64,000 bases of DNA from Variovorax gracilis (lineage in GTDB: Bacteria; Pseudomonadota; Gammaproteobacteria; Burkholderiales; Burkholderiaceae_C), in assembly GCF_030317115.1 (NCBI RefSeq), contig NZ_JASZYF010000014.1:1-64000 (forward strand), given 5' to 3'. The translations under genes and the position numbers were made by a program. The notes beneath the pieces are model-generated. The model was not told where the DNA came from. It did not search any database and saw only the letters and a list, made by a program, of their open reading frames with translations. Positions 15,157 to 24,121 of this stretch are shown here, piece after piece. The number at the start of each line of letters is the position of its first letter. The first letter of the stretch is position 1.

Positions 15157-16971
15157 ATGCACACTAGCGGCCCGCCGGACCCTTCGTCCCCCCACCCGGA
15201 ACCGGGCCGGATTGCACCGCGCGCGAAGGCCGCCGACCAGCGTGGCTGGGGCCGGTGGCTTCCGGGACTTCGCACGCTGCGCGAGTACCAATGGGCCTGG
15301 CTGCGCCACGACATCGTGGCCGGACTCGTGCTGACCACCATGCTGGTGCCCGTCGGCATCGCCTACGCGGTGGCATCGGGCGTGCCCGGCATCTATGGGC
15401 TCTACGCGACCATCGTTCCGCTGATCGCGTACGCGCTGTTCGGCCCGAGCCGGATCCTGGTGCTGGGGCCGGATTCCTCGCTGGCCGCCGTCATCCTCGC
15501 CGTCGTGCTGCCGCTGTCCGGCGGCGACCCGCAACGCGCGATCGCCCTCGCGGCCATGATGGCGATCGTGTCGGGGGCGGTGTGCATCCTTGCGGGCATC
15601 GCGCGCCTGGGCTTCATCACCGAACTTCTTTCCAAGCCGATCCGCTACGGCTACATGAACGGCATCGCATTGACGGTGTTGATCAGCCAGTTGCCCAAGC
15701 TCCTGGGCTTCTCGATCGAAGGCGATGGACCGTTGCGGAACCTGCAGGCCATCGCCACGGCCGTGATGGACGGAAAAACCAACGGCGTCGCCTTCGCGGT
15801 CGGTGCCTGCACGCTCGCGCTCATCCTGCTGCTCAAGGGCCACAAGCGCGTCCCGGGAATCCTGATCGCGGTGGTGGCCGCCACCGTCGTCGTGGGCGTG
15901 CTGGACCTTGCGGCGCGCGCCGATGTGGCGGTCCTCGGCGCCGTGCCCCAGGGCCTGCCTTCGTTCGCCCTTCCGTGGATCACCCGGGCCGACATCGGTC
16001 CCGTCGTCATCGGCGGTTGCGCGGTCGCGCTCGTCTCGTTCGCCGACACCAGCGTGCTGTCGCGGGTCTATGCGGCGCGGACACGTACCTATGTCGACCC
16101 GAACCAGGAGATGGTGGCGCTGGGCGCCGCCAACCTGGCCGCAGGATTCTTCCAGGGCTTTCCGGTCAGCAGCAGTTCGTCGCGCACGCCCGTGGCCGAG
16201 GCGGCGGGCGCGAGGACCCAGGTGACCGGCGTCGTCGGCGCGCTGGCCGTCGCCTTGCTGCTTCTGATGGCGCCGGACCTGCTGAAGAACCTGCCCAACA
16301 GCGCACTCGCCGCGGTCGTGAGCGCTTCGGCCATCGGCCTGATCGAGATCACCGATCTGAGGCGGATCCACCGCATCCAGCGCTGGGAATTCTGGCTCTC
16401 CGTCCTCTGCACCGTCGGCGTGGCCGTGCTGGGCGCGATCGAGGGCATCGGCCTGGCCATCGCCATCGCCGTCATCGAGTTCCTGTGGGATGCGTGGCGC
16501 CCCTACTCGGCGGTCCTCGGGCGCGCAGACCGCATCAAGGGCTATCACGACATCACGCGCTATCCCGACGCGCGGCTCATTCCGGGCCTGGTCCTGTTCC
16601 GGTGGGATGCGCCCCTGTTCTTCGCCAACGCCGAGCTGTTCCAGGACCGGGTGCTCAACGCGGTGGCTGCATCGCCGACGCCTGTGCGCTGGCTGGTCGT
16701 TGCGGCGGAGCCGGTCACGAGCGTGGACGTGACCTCGGCCGACATGCTGGCCGAACTCGACGAGACCTTGCACGCGGCGGGCATCCAGCTGTGCATCGCC
16801 GAGATGAAGGACCCCGTCAAGGACAAGCTGAAGCGCTTCGGGCTGTTCGCGCGACTGGGGGAGGCGGCGTTCTTTCCAACCATCGGCGCCGCGGTCAGCC
16901 AGTATCTGGAAACCCATCCGGTGGATTGGGTGGACTGGGAGGACGACGTCGGTCGCGTGCGTGCCCGATGA
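15157..16971 (+). CDS. SulP family anion transporter with STAS domain
   Basis: 604 residues. A polytopic domain (about residues 40-440) has the SulP signature region DIVAGLVLTTMLVPVGIAYAVASGVPGIYGLYA and the FPVSSSSSRTPV loop. A C-terminal STAS domain (about 465-570) includes LFFANAELFQDRV and the VTSVDVTSAD turn. SulP proteins take up sulfate, bicarbonate or dicarboxylates; the substrate is not clear here. It starts 35 bp after the small secreted protein gene and ends 4 bp from a convergent gene. Confidence 0.9.
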   Translation: MHTSGPPDPSSPHPEPGRIAPRAKAADQRGWGRWLPGLRTLREYQWAWLRHDIVAGLVLTTMLVPVGIAYAVASGVPGIYGLYATIVPLIAYALFGPSRILVLGPDSSLAAVILAVVLPLSGGDPQRAIALAAMMAIVSGAVCILAGIARLGFITELLSKPIRYGYMNGIALTVLISQLPKLLGFSIEGDGPLRNLQAIATAVMDGKTNGVAFAVGACTLALILLLKGHKRVPGILIAVVAATVVVGVLDLAARADVAVLGAVPQGLPSFALPWITRADIGPVVIGGCAVALVSFADTSVLSRVYAARTRTYVDPNQEMVALGAANLAAGFFQGFPVSSSSSRTPVAEAAGARTQVTGVVGALAVALLLLMAPDLLKNLPNSALAAVVSASAIGLIEITDLRRIHRIQRWEFWLSVLCTVGVAVLGAIEGIGLAIAIAVIEFLWDAWRPYSAVLGRADRIKGYHDITRYPDARLIPGLVLFRWDAPLFFANAELFQDRVLNAVAASPTPVRWLVVAAEPVTSVDVTSADMLAELDETLHAAGIQLCIAEMKDPVKDKLKRFGLFARLGEAAFFPTIGAAVSQYLETHPVDWVDWEDDVGRVRAR

Positions 16972-16975
16972 CGAG

Positions 16976-17368
16976 TTATTTGAGCCAGATGTTCAGCAGC
17001 ATCGCCTGCCGGTCCGGACAGGTCATCGAGCCCGAATAGCGATCCGACAAGCGGCCACTGAACTTGCATTCGACGCCGTCGATCCATACCGTCGCCTTCA
17101 TCTCCGGCGGCATCCTGGACAACTGGAAGCGGATCCGGCCGGTCTTCGTCTCGGGGCCATCCTGGCTGCAGACTCCGACATGCTGCATCGTCAAGGGTCC
17201 GGCAAATTCCTTCGTCCGGCCCGCGATCGTCTCCGCCACGCTCGCGCTCCATTCCCATTCGCCGAGGCTGCCCGAATAGCCGACCAGTTTCAGCTCAGCT
17301 CCGCCCCACGCCGGAGCCGCCATCGCGGCCACGACGATCGGGAGCAGGCGTGCATGCAAGGCCTTCAC
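16976..17368 (-). CDS. Secreted hypothetical protein coupled to the TPR gene
   Basis: 130 residues with a signal peptide (about 1-23, APAWGGA). The mature part is beta-rich and has three cysteines (VGVCSQDG, VECKFSG, MTCPDR). No family recognised. Its ATG overlaps the stop of the upstream TPR gene by 4 bp, so the two are translationally coupled and probably function together in the periplasm. Confidence 0.65.
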   Translation of the reverse strand: MKALHARLLPIVVAAMAAPAWGGAELKLVGYSGSLGEWEWSASVAETIAGRTKEFAGPLTMQHVGVCSQDGPETKTGRIRFQLSRMPPEMKATVWIDGVECKFSGRLSDRYSGSMTCPDRQAMLLNIWLK

Positions 17369-18990
17369 GGTTTCTTAGCCAGGTACACGCGCGCATCGTT
17401 CACGTCGCCGCGGCTCTTGTCGGCGCCGTCGGCGATCGCGATGACCTGGCCGAAGTACTTGCGGGCCGCGACTGGATCGCCGTTCTTCTCCGCCGCCTTC
17501 GCCGCACCTGCGGTGGCGCCCAACCTGTTGGGTTCCTTCTTCAGCGTCGCCTCGAACGCAACGAGCGCTTCGCGGGAGTTGCCTTGCTCCAGCAGCATCA
17601 CGCCGTAGAGCTCGCGCGCGGGCTTCAGGACGCCCGGCGTGACGGGGTGCTTCTCCGTCGCATCCTCGGCGTCGGCCGCCGCGGACATGGCCTTGAGCGC
17701 ATCGTCGTGCTTGCCGTTGGCATAGAGCACCCAGGCGGATGCCACCTGGCGTTGGATCTCGACCTGCTGCGACCAGTAGGCATCCTTGGCCTCGCGCAGC
17801 TTGTCACGCAATTCGGTGAGCTTGGCGATATCGGCTTCGGCGGCCGCCGTGTCGCCCGAGCGCGCGGCGCCGAGGGCCCGTGCAAAGTAGGTGATCGCCT
17901 GCACGTGGGGCAAGGGGCTGGGCCGGACCGGCAGTGCGGCCGCAGCCTTCCAGTCGTCACGCTCCACTGCGTAGCGCGCCGGCGAGGCAGCCAGTGCGTA
18001 GGGCCCGGCGATGAAGGTCTCCGTGAAGCCGGTGACCTTGCCCATCTCGTCGATGACTGCGCTGGCCATGCCATCCTGGCCCAACTGCAGGTTCGCATAG
18101 ACGAGGTAGTCCATGGCGTGGAGTTGATCGTTGCTCTCCTTGCCCAATGCCGCCACGCGTGCCGATTCCGCGTTGGAGGCGATCGATTCCTTCCAGTAGC
18201 CGACCCGGGTGAAGACATGCGAGGGCATGTGCTGCGCATGGGCTGCCGCCGGGGCGATGCTCGAATAGCGCCTGGCGGCTGCCAGGCCCTTGTCTGCGAG
18301 CGCCGGAGAGTCGTAGAGATGGATCAGGTAATGGGCAACACCCGGATGCTGCGGCTGGCGCTTGGCGATCTGTTCCAGGATGTCCGCGCCCTTGAGCTGG
18401 CTGGCGTAGGTCTTGTCCGTGGGCGGCGCCGAGATGTTGAGGGCGAGCGCGTAGTAGATCTGGGCCTCGTCGTCATCGGGGTAGCGCAGCGCCAGTTGCT
18501 CCATCGCCTTGGTATAGGCCTGCACGCGCGTGCGATGGTCGACCTTGTCGTGGTCGGCATACATGACGCTGAGCGCATCGAGGTAGTCGCGCTCGCGCTG
18601 GGTCTTGGCCCCCACACTCTTTCCCTTCGCCAGCGCGGCGGCGCCTTCGACGAGATTCTTCTCCGGCGGTGGGGTATGGGGATTCCAGAGCAGGCTCAGC
18701 GCAATGCCCCAGTAAGCCATGCCGCATGCCGGGTCGGTCTTCGCGACTTCCTCGAAGGCATTCTTCGATGCGCGGTACCAGAAGGAATGCTGATAGAGCA
18801 TCGCGCGATCGAAGAGCGCCTGGGCCGTGGGCGTGCAGGACACGTCGAAATGCACCTTGCCGAGCTTTTCGTCGGCCGACTGTCCCCGGGCTGGCGCGAC
18901 AAGCGACGCACCGGTTGCAAGCACCGCGGCGGCAAACAGCGCTGCGCCGAGGCGAGTCCGCGGACTGCGAAGAAGCTCGAGTTGGGTCAT
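17365..18990 (-). CDS. Periplasmic tetratricopeptide-repeat protein
   Basis: 541 residues with a signal peptide (about 1-37, ending APARGQ). The rest is a chain of TPR-like helical pairs, for example FDRAMLYQHSFWYRASKNAFEEVAKTDP and ALVAFEATLKKEPNRLGA. The central HAQHMPSHVFTRVGYW segment is a conserved signature of a family of secreted bacterial TPR proteins of unknown role. The longest frame starts at 19056; ATG 18990 gives the signal peptide. It overlaps the following gene by 4 bp. Confidence 0.8.
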   Translation of the reverse strand: MTQLELLRSPRTRLGAALFAAAVLATGASLVAPARGQSADEKLGKVHFDVSCTPTAQALFDRAMLYQHSFWYRASKNAFEEVAKTDPACGMAYWGIALSLLWNPHTPPPEKNLVEGAAALAKGKSVGAKTQRERDYLDALSVMYADHDKVDHRTRVQAYTKAMEQLALRYPDDDEAQIYYALALNISAPPTDKTYASQLKGADILEQIAKRQPQHPGVAHYLIHLYDSPALADKGLAAARRYSSIAPAAAHAQHMPSHVFTRVGYWKESIASNAESARVAALGKESNDQLHAMDYLVYANLQLGQDGMASAVIDEMGKVTGFTETFIAGPYALAASPARYAVERDDWKAAAALPVRPSPLPHVQAITYFARALGAARSGDTAAAEADIAKLTELRDKLREAKDAYWSQQVEIQRQVASAWVLYANGKHDDALKAMSAAADAEDATEKHPVTPGVLKPARELYGVMLLEQGNSREALVAFEATLKKEPNRLGATAGAAKAAEKNGDPVAARKYFGQVIAIADGADKSRGDVNDARVYLAKKP

Positions 18991-19134
18991 TGGGTGGCTC
19001 CGTGACTGGATGACCGGCACGGGAGCATGCGCGCCGATCCCACTCCTGTCCACCACTCGAAGGGGGACGTTCAGCGCTTCAGGTTTGGCCGAGGTGCGAA
19101 TGCAGGAAGCGCACGGATGAAGCGGAGATCCGGC

Positions 19135-19467
19135 CTACGCCTGGACCAGCCGATCCCGCAGATCGCAGGGCTCCATCGCGTCGGCGAGGGTGGCATGCAG
19201 ATCCCGAGGCTCCAGGCTGAGCAGCTCGCGAACGCATTCGACCTGCGCACGCGTGAACAGCGAGGGAGTGCATTCACGCAGCCGGCGCCCGGCTCGGGCC
19301 TGATCTCTTGACGCAATCACTTCGAGATCGAGCACTGCGTCCGCCTGCTCCGCCGAAAAGGTCGCCGGGATGTCGAGGAGCAGCCTTGCCGAAACAGGCT
19401 TGGCGGGCGTCACGGAGAACCAGCCGATCAACTTCGATAGCGAGGGAGGCAGTGCGTCAGTGTTCAT
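19135..19467 (-). CDS. Hypothetical protein, 110 residues
   Basis: A soluble acidic-basic mixed protein without signal peptide or membrane segment, mostly helical by composition, with two cysteines. The start at ATG 19467 is chosen because the longer frame to 19560 runs into the divergent gene at 19554. I do not recognise a family. It may be expressed from the short divergent promoter region it shares with the next gene. Confidence 0.5.
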   Translation of the reverse strand: MNTDALPPSLSKLIGWFSVTPAKPVSARLLLDIPATFSAEQADAVLDLEVIASRDQARAGRRLRECTPSLFTRAQVECVRELLSLEPRDLHATLADAMEPCDLRDRLVQA

Positions 19468-19553
19468 GGGCTCTAGGTTCGCTGAATTGCGCCCGAAAGT
19501 CTGCAACCATTCGAACGGCTCGAACGGCGCATGCAGAAAATGTATAAGACCGC

Positions 19554-19922
19554 ATGACATTGGACTATCTGGATTTCGACTACAGCGAAGACACAGAGGA
19601 GGTCGGCGTGTTCGACGCCATGGCCACCACCGGCCCGCAGCAAGCCGCGGCCGTGCATGCGGAGATCGCGCAGGTGCTCGAGTGGGCGCACGCCGCCTTT
19701 CCCGGCCGCAGGGGGCCGGTGGGCGACGGCGGCGACTGGGACTATGACTTGCAAGGCATGCAGGAAATCACCGTGCCCGAAACAATCGCGTTCGACCAGA
19801 ACACGGGTCGGGTGACCGTGCAGTCAGGCCCGCCGACGACGCCCCGGCATACGGTGACGTTGTCGATCAGCGGCACGCCGGAATTCTGCGTGGCGTTTAC
19901 CGCGCAGTTCGACCTGGCTTGA
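19554..19922 (+). CDS. Hypothetical acidic protein, 122 residues
   Basis: The N-terminus is strongly acidic and aromatic (LDYLDFDYSEDTEEVGVFDAM). The C-terminal half is beta-rich (RHTVTLSISGTPEFCVAF). There is no signal peptide. It ends inside the 3-prime end of the convergent TetR-family gene with a 26-bp overlap. No family recognised; the composition suggests an inhibitor-like or small cytoplasmic protein, but this is only a description. Confidence 0.55.
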   Translation: MTLDYLDFDYSEDTEEVGVFDAMATTGPQQAAAVHAEIAQVLEWAHAAFPGRRGPVGDGGDWDYDLQGMQEITVPETIAFDQNTGRVTVQSGPPTTPRHTVTLSISGTPEFCVAFTAQFDLA

Positions 19923-20505
19923 GCGCGGCCTCGGGCTGCAGTGCGTCGACCAGCCGGGCGAGGCTCTTCAGCGCCGCATCCGGCGTCTCCTCGAACTGGG
20001 AGTGCACGATCGCGCCGTCGACCGCGAGCGCGATGGCTTGCGCATCCCTGGCGCGCTGTCTCGACGGCGGCAGCAACCCGGCGATGGCCTGCTCCATTCC
20101 GCGCTTGTGCGAGCGCGCGATCGCAACCACTTCGGGCAGGCTGCCGCCCAGTTCGCCCACGCTGTTGAGGAAGGCGCAGCCCCGGTAGCCCGCCTGGCCG
20201 AACCATTCGCGCAGGGCCGGCACCAGCGCGGCGATGCCCTTGCCGCTGCTGCCGCCGTGCCGTTGCAGCGCATCGGCAAACCATGCCATCCATCGTTCGT
20301 GGCGATAGGCCAGGAAAGCGAGGATCAGGTCGTTCTTGCTCGGGAAGTGCCGATAGAAGGTCACCTTGGTCACCCCCGATTCGGCGATGACGCGGTCGAT
20401 GCCGGTAGCGCGGATGCCTTCGCGGTAGAACAGGTCATGCGCGGCAAGCAGGATGCGTTCGCCGGCCGGGCGGGCCTTGAGGTCTGGGGTTGCATCCGTG
20501 GTCAT
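19897..20505 (-). CDS. TetR family transcriptional regulator
   Basis: 202 residues. The N-terminal helix-turn-helix is textbook (GERILLAAHDLFYREGIRATGIDRVIAESGVTKVTFYRHFPSKNDLI). The C-terminal ligand domain has YRGCAFLNSVGELGG, as in the TetR_C_11-like regulators of oxidoreductase or NTF2-like genes. ATG 20514 abuts the 18-bp palindrome and leaves no room for a ribosome-binding site, so ATG 20505 is preferred. It is divergent from the NTF2-like gene at 20605 with two operators between them, implying autoregulation and control of that gene. Confidence 0.88.
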   Translation of the reverse strand: MTTDATPDLKARPAGERILLAAHDLFYREGIRATGIDRVIAESGVTKVTFYRHFPSKNDLILAFLAYRHERWMAWFADALQRHGGSSGKGIAALVPALREWFGQAGYRGCAFLNSVGELGGSLPEVVAIARSHKRGMEQAIAGLLPPSRQRARDAQAIALAVDGAIVHSQFEETPDAALKSLARLVDALQPEAALKPGRTAR

Positions 20506-20515
20506 GCAGCTCATT

Positions 20516-20569
20516 GTAGACAGATCTGTCTACCCCCACTAGACTGGTGCTGTAGACAAGTCTGTCTAC
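20516..20569. promoter_or_regulatory. Two TetR-type operators
   Basis: GTAGACAGATCTGTCTAC (20516-20533) is a perfect 18-bp palindrome. A second copy with a changed centre, GTAGACA-AGTC-TGTCTAC (20552-20569), begins 36 bp later. The shared arms GTAGACA/TGTCTAC are typical of TetR-family operators. They sit between the divergent tetR and NTF2-like genes. Confidence 0.8.
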
Positions 20570-20604
20570 CTCATTCTTTCGACTGCTCCGCACAAGGACT
20601 CGCC

Positions 20605-21072
20605 ATGGACACCCGCCCTCCTCTTCCGCCCTTCACCCACGAAACAGCCGTGCAGAAAGTGCGCCTGGCCGAAGACGGCTGGAACTCGCGCGACCCGGCT
20701 CGGGTGGCGCTCGCCTACAGCGAAGACACGCGCTGGCGCAATCGCGCCGAGTTCCTGGTCGGCCGGTCCGCGGCGCAGGCCTTTCTCGAACGCAAGTGGG
20801 CTCGCGAACTCGACTACCGGCTCATCAAGGAACTCTGGACCTTCGGCGGCCCGCGCATCGCGGTGCGCTTCGCATACGAATGGCACGACGATTCGGGCCA
20901 CTGGTACCGAAGCTACGGCAACGAGAACTGGGAGTTCAACGAGGCGGGGCTGATGGTGCACCGTCACGCGAGCATCAATGACATGCCGATCAAGGAGAGC
21001 GATCGCAAGTTCTTCTGGCCTCTGGGCCGACGCCCGGACGACCATCCGGGGCTGTCCGGCTTCGGTTTCTAG
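20605..21072 (+). CDS. NTF2-like (DUF1348) family protein
   Basis: 155 residues matching the DUF1348 group of the NTF2/SnoaL-like alpha-beta cone fold: WNSRDPARVALAYSEDTRWRNRAEFLVGR, then RIAVRFAYEWHDDSGHWYRSYGNENWEF and the C-terminal PIKESDRKFFWPLGRRPDDHPGL. The biochemical role of these proteins is unknown; they are often TetR-controlled. AAGGA precedes the ATG. The gene is under two palindromic operators and divergent from the TetR gene. Confidence 0.85.
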   Translation: MDTRPPLPPFTHETAVQKVRLAEDGWNSRDPARVALAYSEDTRWRNRAEFLVGRSAAQAFLERKWARELDYRLIKELWTFGGPRIAVRFAYEWHDDSGHWYRSYGNENWEFNEAGLMVHRHASINDMPIKESDRKFFWPLGRRPDDHPGLSGFGF

Positions 21073-21100
21073 GCTCGCCCATAATGCGGCGACCGGCGTG

Positions 21101-21116
21101 ATGTTAGCGCCGACAT
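21101..21116. promoter_or_regulatory. LacI-type operator before the lacI-family gene
   Basis: ATGTTAGC-GCCGACAT is an imperfect 16-bp palindrome (6 of 8 paired positions) 10 bp before the regulator's GTG start. It shares its form with the site at 22223-22238 before the dehydratase operon. The TTAGCGC/GCGCTAA core is typical of LacI/GntR-family operators, pointing to autoregulation. Confidence 0.6.
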
Positions 21117-21126
21117 TTCTGAAGCA

Positions 21127-22155
21127 GTGACCCACGATCCGCCTCCCCGCCCGACGCGCCGCAGCAGCGGCGGCATCACCCTCGACGACGTGTCCAAGCT
21201 CGCGGGCGTGTCCGCCATCACCGTGTCGCGGGCGCTCAATTCGCCGGACCTCGTGTCGCCGAAGACGCGCGAAAAGGTGCGCCTGGCAGTCGAGCGCACG
21301 GGCTACGTGCCGAATCTGCTGGCCGGGGGGCTGGCTTCCAACCGCAGCCGGCTGGTGGCGGCGCTGGTGCCGACCATCGCGGGGCCCGTGTTCCTGGAGA
21401 CCATCCAGGCGCTCACGGAGGCGCTGGCCGAGTCCGGCTACCAGCTCATGCTGGGCCAGGCCGGCTATCACAACTCCCGGGAGGACGCGCTGATCGACGC
21501 CATCGTCGGCCGGCGGCCGGACGGCATCGTCCTGACCGGAATCATGCGCTCGCCGGAAGGGCGCCGGCGGCTGCTGGCGTCGGGCATTCCGGTGGTCGAG
21601 ACCTGGGATCTCACGCCGACGCCGGTGGACATGCTCGTGGGGTTCTCGCACGAGAAAGTAGGCGCTGACATCGCTGAATTCCTTTATGCCAAGGGCTATC
21701 GACGCCCTGCGGTGGTCAGCGGCGATGACCAACGGGCGAACCTCCGTCGCGCCGGATTCGAGCAGGCCTGGAAGGCACTGGGCGGCCGGCAGCCGGATGT
21801 CTGCAGCGTCGCGGCGCCGACAACGCTGGGCAGCGGCAGGACGGCTTTCGCCGAGTTGCTCGCCACGATTCCCGGGATCGACGTGGTGGTCTGCAGTTCC
21901 GACGCGCTCGCCCACGGCGTCATCACCGAGGCGCAGGCGCGCGGCATGCGCGTGCCGCAGGACATCGCCGCCATGGGTTTCGGCGACCTTGGCTTCGCGC
22001 AGCACGCACATCCCGCCATCTCCACCGTGCGCATCGACGGCACCGCCATCGGCCGGCAGGCCGCTCGCTTCATCATCGATCGCGCCGAGGGAAGGCCCGT
22101 CGAACAGAAGGTCGTGGACCTCGGCTTCTCGCTGATCGAACGCGCCAGCGCCTGA
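21127..22155 (+). CDS. LacI family transcriptional regulator (GntR-like)
   Basis: 342 residues. The helix-turn-helix and hinge are at about 16-75 (ITLDDVSKLAGVSAITVSRALNSPDLVSPKTREKVRLAVE, then YVPNLLAGGLASNRS). The ligand domain is periplasmic-binding-protein-like. It starts with GTG at 21127. One operator lies just upstream of it and a related one before the next operon, so it likely represses both itself and the sugar-acid genes. The effector is probably a sugar acid or its product. Confidence 0.9.
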   Translation: MTHDPPPRPTRRSSGGITLDDVSKLAGVSAITVSRALNSPDLVSPKTREKVRLAVERTGYVPNLLAGGLASNRSRLVAALVPTIAGPVFLETIQALTEALAESGYQLMLGQAGYHNSREDALIDAIVGRRPDGIVLTGIMRSPEGRRRLLASGIPVVETWDLTPTPVDMLVGFSHEKVGADIAEFLYAKGYRRPAVVSGDDQRANLRRAGFEQAWKALGGRQPDVCSVAAPTTLGSGRTAFAELLATIPGIDVVVCSSDALAHGVITEAQARGMRVPQDIAAMGFGDLGFAQHAHPAISTVRIDGTAIGRQAARFIIDRAEGRPVEQKVVDLGFSLIERASA

Positions 22156-22222
22156 CGGCCGCGCGCCGCGTCGGCGCGCGAATACCCTGTTGACCGCATG
22201 CCGGATCCGGTCTTATGATGAA

Positions 22223-22238
22223 ATGACAGCGCTAACAT
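22223..22238. promoter_or_regulatory. LacI-type operator before the sugar-acid operon
   Basis: ATGACAGC-GCTAACAT is a 16-bp imperfect palindrome. The extended form AATGACAGC/GCTAACATT pairs at 7 of 9 positions. It lies 42 bp before the dehydratase start and matches the autoregulatory site at 21101-21116, with shared consensus ATGTTAGCGCTAACAT. Confidence 0.65.
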
Positions 22239-22280
22239 TTCATCCCGGCATCCAGCCGGAAGGCGCGGAGAGACAAACCC

Positions 22281-24077
22281 ATGACCGACCCGCTTTCCCC
22301 GACCTCGACCCCGACATCCTCGTCCACCGCTCATCGCAAGAAGCCCGAGGACCTCCGCTCCCACCGCTGGTACGGCGTGAAAGACCTGCGCAGCTTCGGC
22401 CACCGCTCGCGCACGGCGCAGATGGGGCTCTCCCGCGACGACTACCTGGGCAAGCCGGTGATCGCCATCCTCAACACCTGGAGCGACATGAACTCCTGCC
22501 ACACGCATTTCCGCCAGCGCGCGGAGGAAGTGAAGCGCGGTGTGTGGCAGGCAGGCGGCTTTCCGGTGGAGATCCCGGCGATGAGCCTGGGCGAGGCCTT
22601 CCAGAAGCCGACGACGATGCTCTACCGCAACCTGCTCGCGATGGAAGCCGAGGAACTGCTGCGCTCCTACCCCGCCGATGGCTGCGTGCTGATGGGCGGC
22701 TGCGACAAGACCACGCCGGGCCTGGTGATGGGCGCGCTGGCGATGAACCTGCCGACCATCTTCGTGCCCGCCGGGCCGATGCTGCGCGGCGACTACAAGG
22801 GCCAGTTCCTCGGCTCCGGCTCGGACACCTGGAAGTACTGGGCCGAGCTGCGCGCCGGCAACATCAGCGAACAGGACTGGCAGGACGTGGAGGACGGCAT
22901 CGCCCGTTCCCCCGGCACCTGCATGACCATGGGCACGGCCAGCACCATGACCAGCGCGGCCGAAGTGCTGGGTCTGACGCTGCCCGGCGCCTCGTCGATC
23001 CCGGCGCCCGATTCGCGCCACGCGATGATGGCCACGCACACCGGCCGCCGCATCGTCGAGATGGTGTGGGAGGACCTGAAGCCGCTCGACTTCCTCACGG
23101 CCGCATCCTTCGACAACGCGGTCACCGCAGTGCTGGGGCTGGGCGGCTCGACGAACGCCATCGTCCACCTGATCGCGATGGCGCGCCGCGCCGGCGTCGC
23201 ACTCGATCTCGCGCGCTTCGACGCACTCGCGCGCAGCACGCCCGTCATCGCGAACCTGCGGCCCGGCGGCAAGTACCTGATGGAAGACTTCTTCTACGCC
23301 GGCGGCCTGCGCGCCTTCCTGCGCGAGATGGGCGACCTGATCGACGGCAGCCAGCGCACCTGCAACGGCCGCACGCTGGCCGAGAACATCGAGGACGCAC
23401 GCACCTACAACGCTGATGTGATCCGCCCGCGCGCCGATGCCCTGCTCGAAAGCGGCGGCCTCGCCGTGCTGCACGGCAACCTCGCGCCTGATGGCGCGGT
23501 GATCAAGCCCGCCGCGATGGAAGCCCACCTGCGCCGCCACACCGGGCCGGCCGTCGTCTTCAGGAACTACGACGACCTCGCCGCGCGCATCGACGACCCC
23601 GCCCTGCCCGTCACCCAGGACAGCGTGATCGTGCTGCAGAGCGCCGGCCCGCAGGGTGCGCCCGGCATGCCCGAATGGGGCCAGTTGCCCATTCCCCAGA
23701 AGCTGCTGAAGGAAGGCGTGCGCGACATGGTCCGCATCAGCGATGCGCGCATGAGCGGCACGAGCTACGGCGCCTGCGTCCTGCACGTCACGCCGGAATC
23801 GCATGTGGGCGGCCCGCTGGCGCTGGTGCGCGACGGCGACCTCATCACGCTCGACATCGATGCGCGGCGCATCGACATGGAGGTGAGCGACGAGGAGATC
23901 GCCCGCCGCCGCGCCGACTGGCAGAAGCCGATCCCCAAGTTCAGCCGGGGCTACGGCGTGATGTTCCTCAAGCACGTGCAGCAGGCCGACACCGGCTGCG
24001 ACTTCGACTTCCTGGCGCCGGACTATCGCGAGGACGCAGGCAACGCCCCGGCAGAGGGCGAGCCCGAGATCCACTGA
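22281..24077 (+). CDS. IlvD/Edd family sugar-acid dehydratase (L-arabonate dehydratase-like)
   Basis: 598 residues of the iron-sulfur dehydratase family that removes water from aldonic acids to give 2-keto-3-deoxy acids. Three cysteines expected to hold the [2Fe-2S] cluster are present: Cys73 (DMNSCHTHF), Cys141 (MGGCDKTTPG) and Cys214 (PGTCMTMGTAS). The catalytic serine motif is SDARMSGTS (Ser492). Length and motifs fit the pentonate/hexonate dehydratases better than branched-chain IlvD. It is first in an operon with Bug proteins and an RraA-like aldolase, and under a LacI-type operator, which supports a catabolic role. The exact sugar acid is unknown. Confidence 0.85.
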   Translation: MTDPLSPTSTPTSSSTAHRKKPEDLRSHRWYGVKDLRSFGHRSRTAQMGLSRDDYLGKPVIAILNTWSDMNSCHTHFRQRAEEVKRGVWQAGGFPVEIPAMSLGEAFQKPTTMLYRNLLAMEAEELLRSYPADGCVLMGGCDKTTPGLVMGALAMNLPTIFVPAGPMLRGDYKGQFLGSGSDTWKYWAELRAGNISEQDWQDVEDGIARSPGTCMTMGTASTMTSAAEVLGLTLPGASSIPAPDSRHAMMATHTGRRIVEMVWEDLKPLDFLTAASFDNAVTAVLGLGGSTNAIVHLIAMARRAGVALDLARFDALARSTPVIANLRPGGKYLMEDFFYAGGLRAFLREMGDLIDGSQRTCNGRTLAENIEDARTYNADVIRPRADALLESGGLAVLHGNLAPDGAVIKPAAMEAHLRRHTGPAVVFRNYDDLAARIDDPALPVTQDSVIVLQSAGPQGAPGMPEWGQLPIPQKLLKEGVRDMVRISDARMSGTSYGACVLHVTPESHVGGPLALVRDGDLITLDIDARRIDMEVSDEEIARRRADWQKPIPKFSRGYGVMFLKHVQQADTGCDFDFLAPDYREDAGNAPAEGEPEIH

Positions 24078-24121
24078 CCGGCCCGCTGGCCCGCATCCCT
24101 CAAACCTGGAGCGAGACAAAC

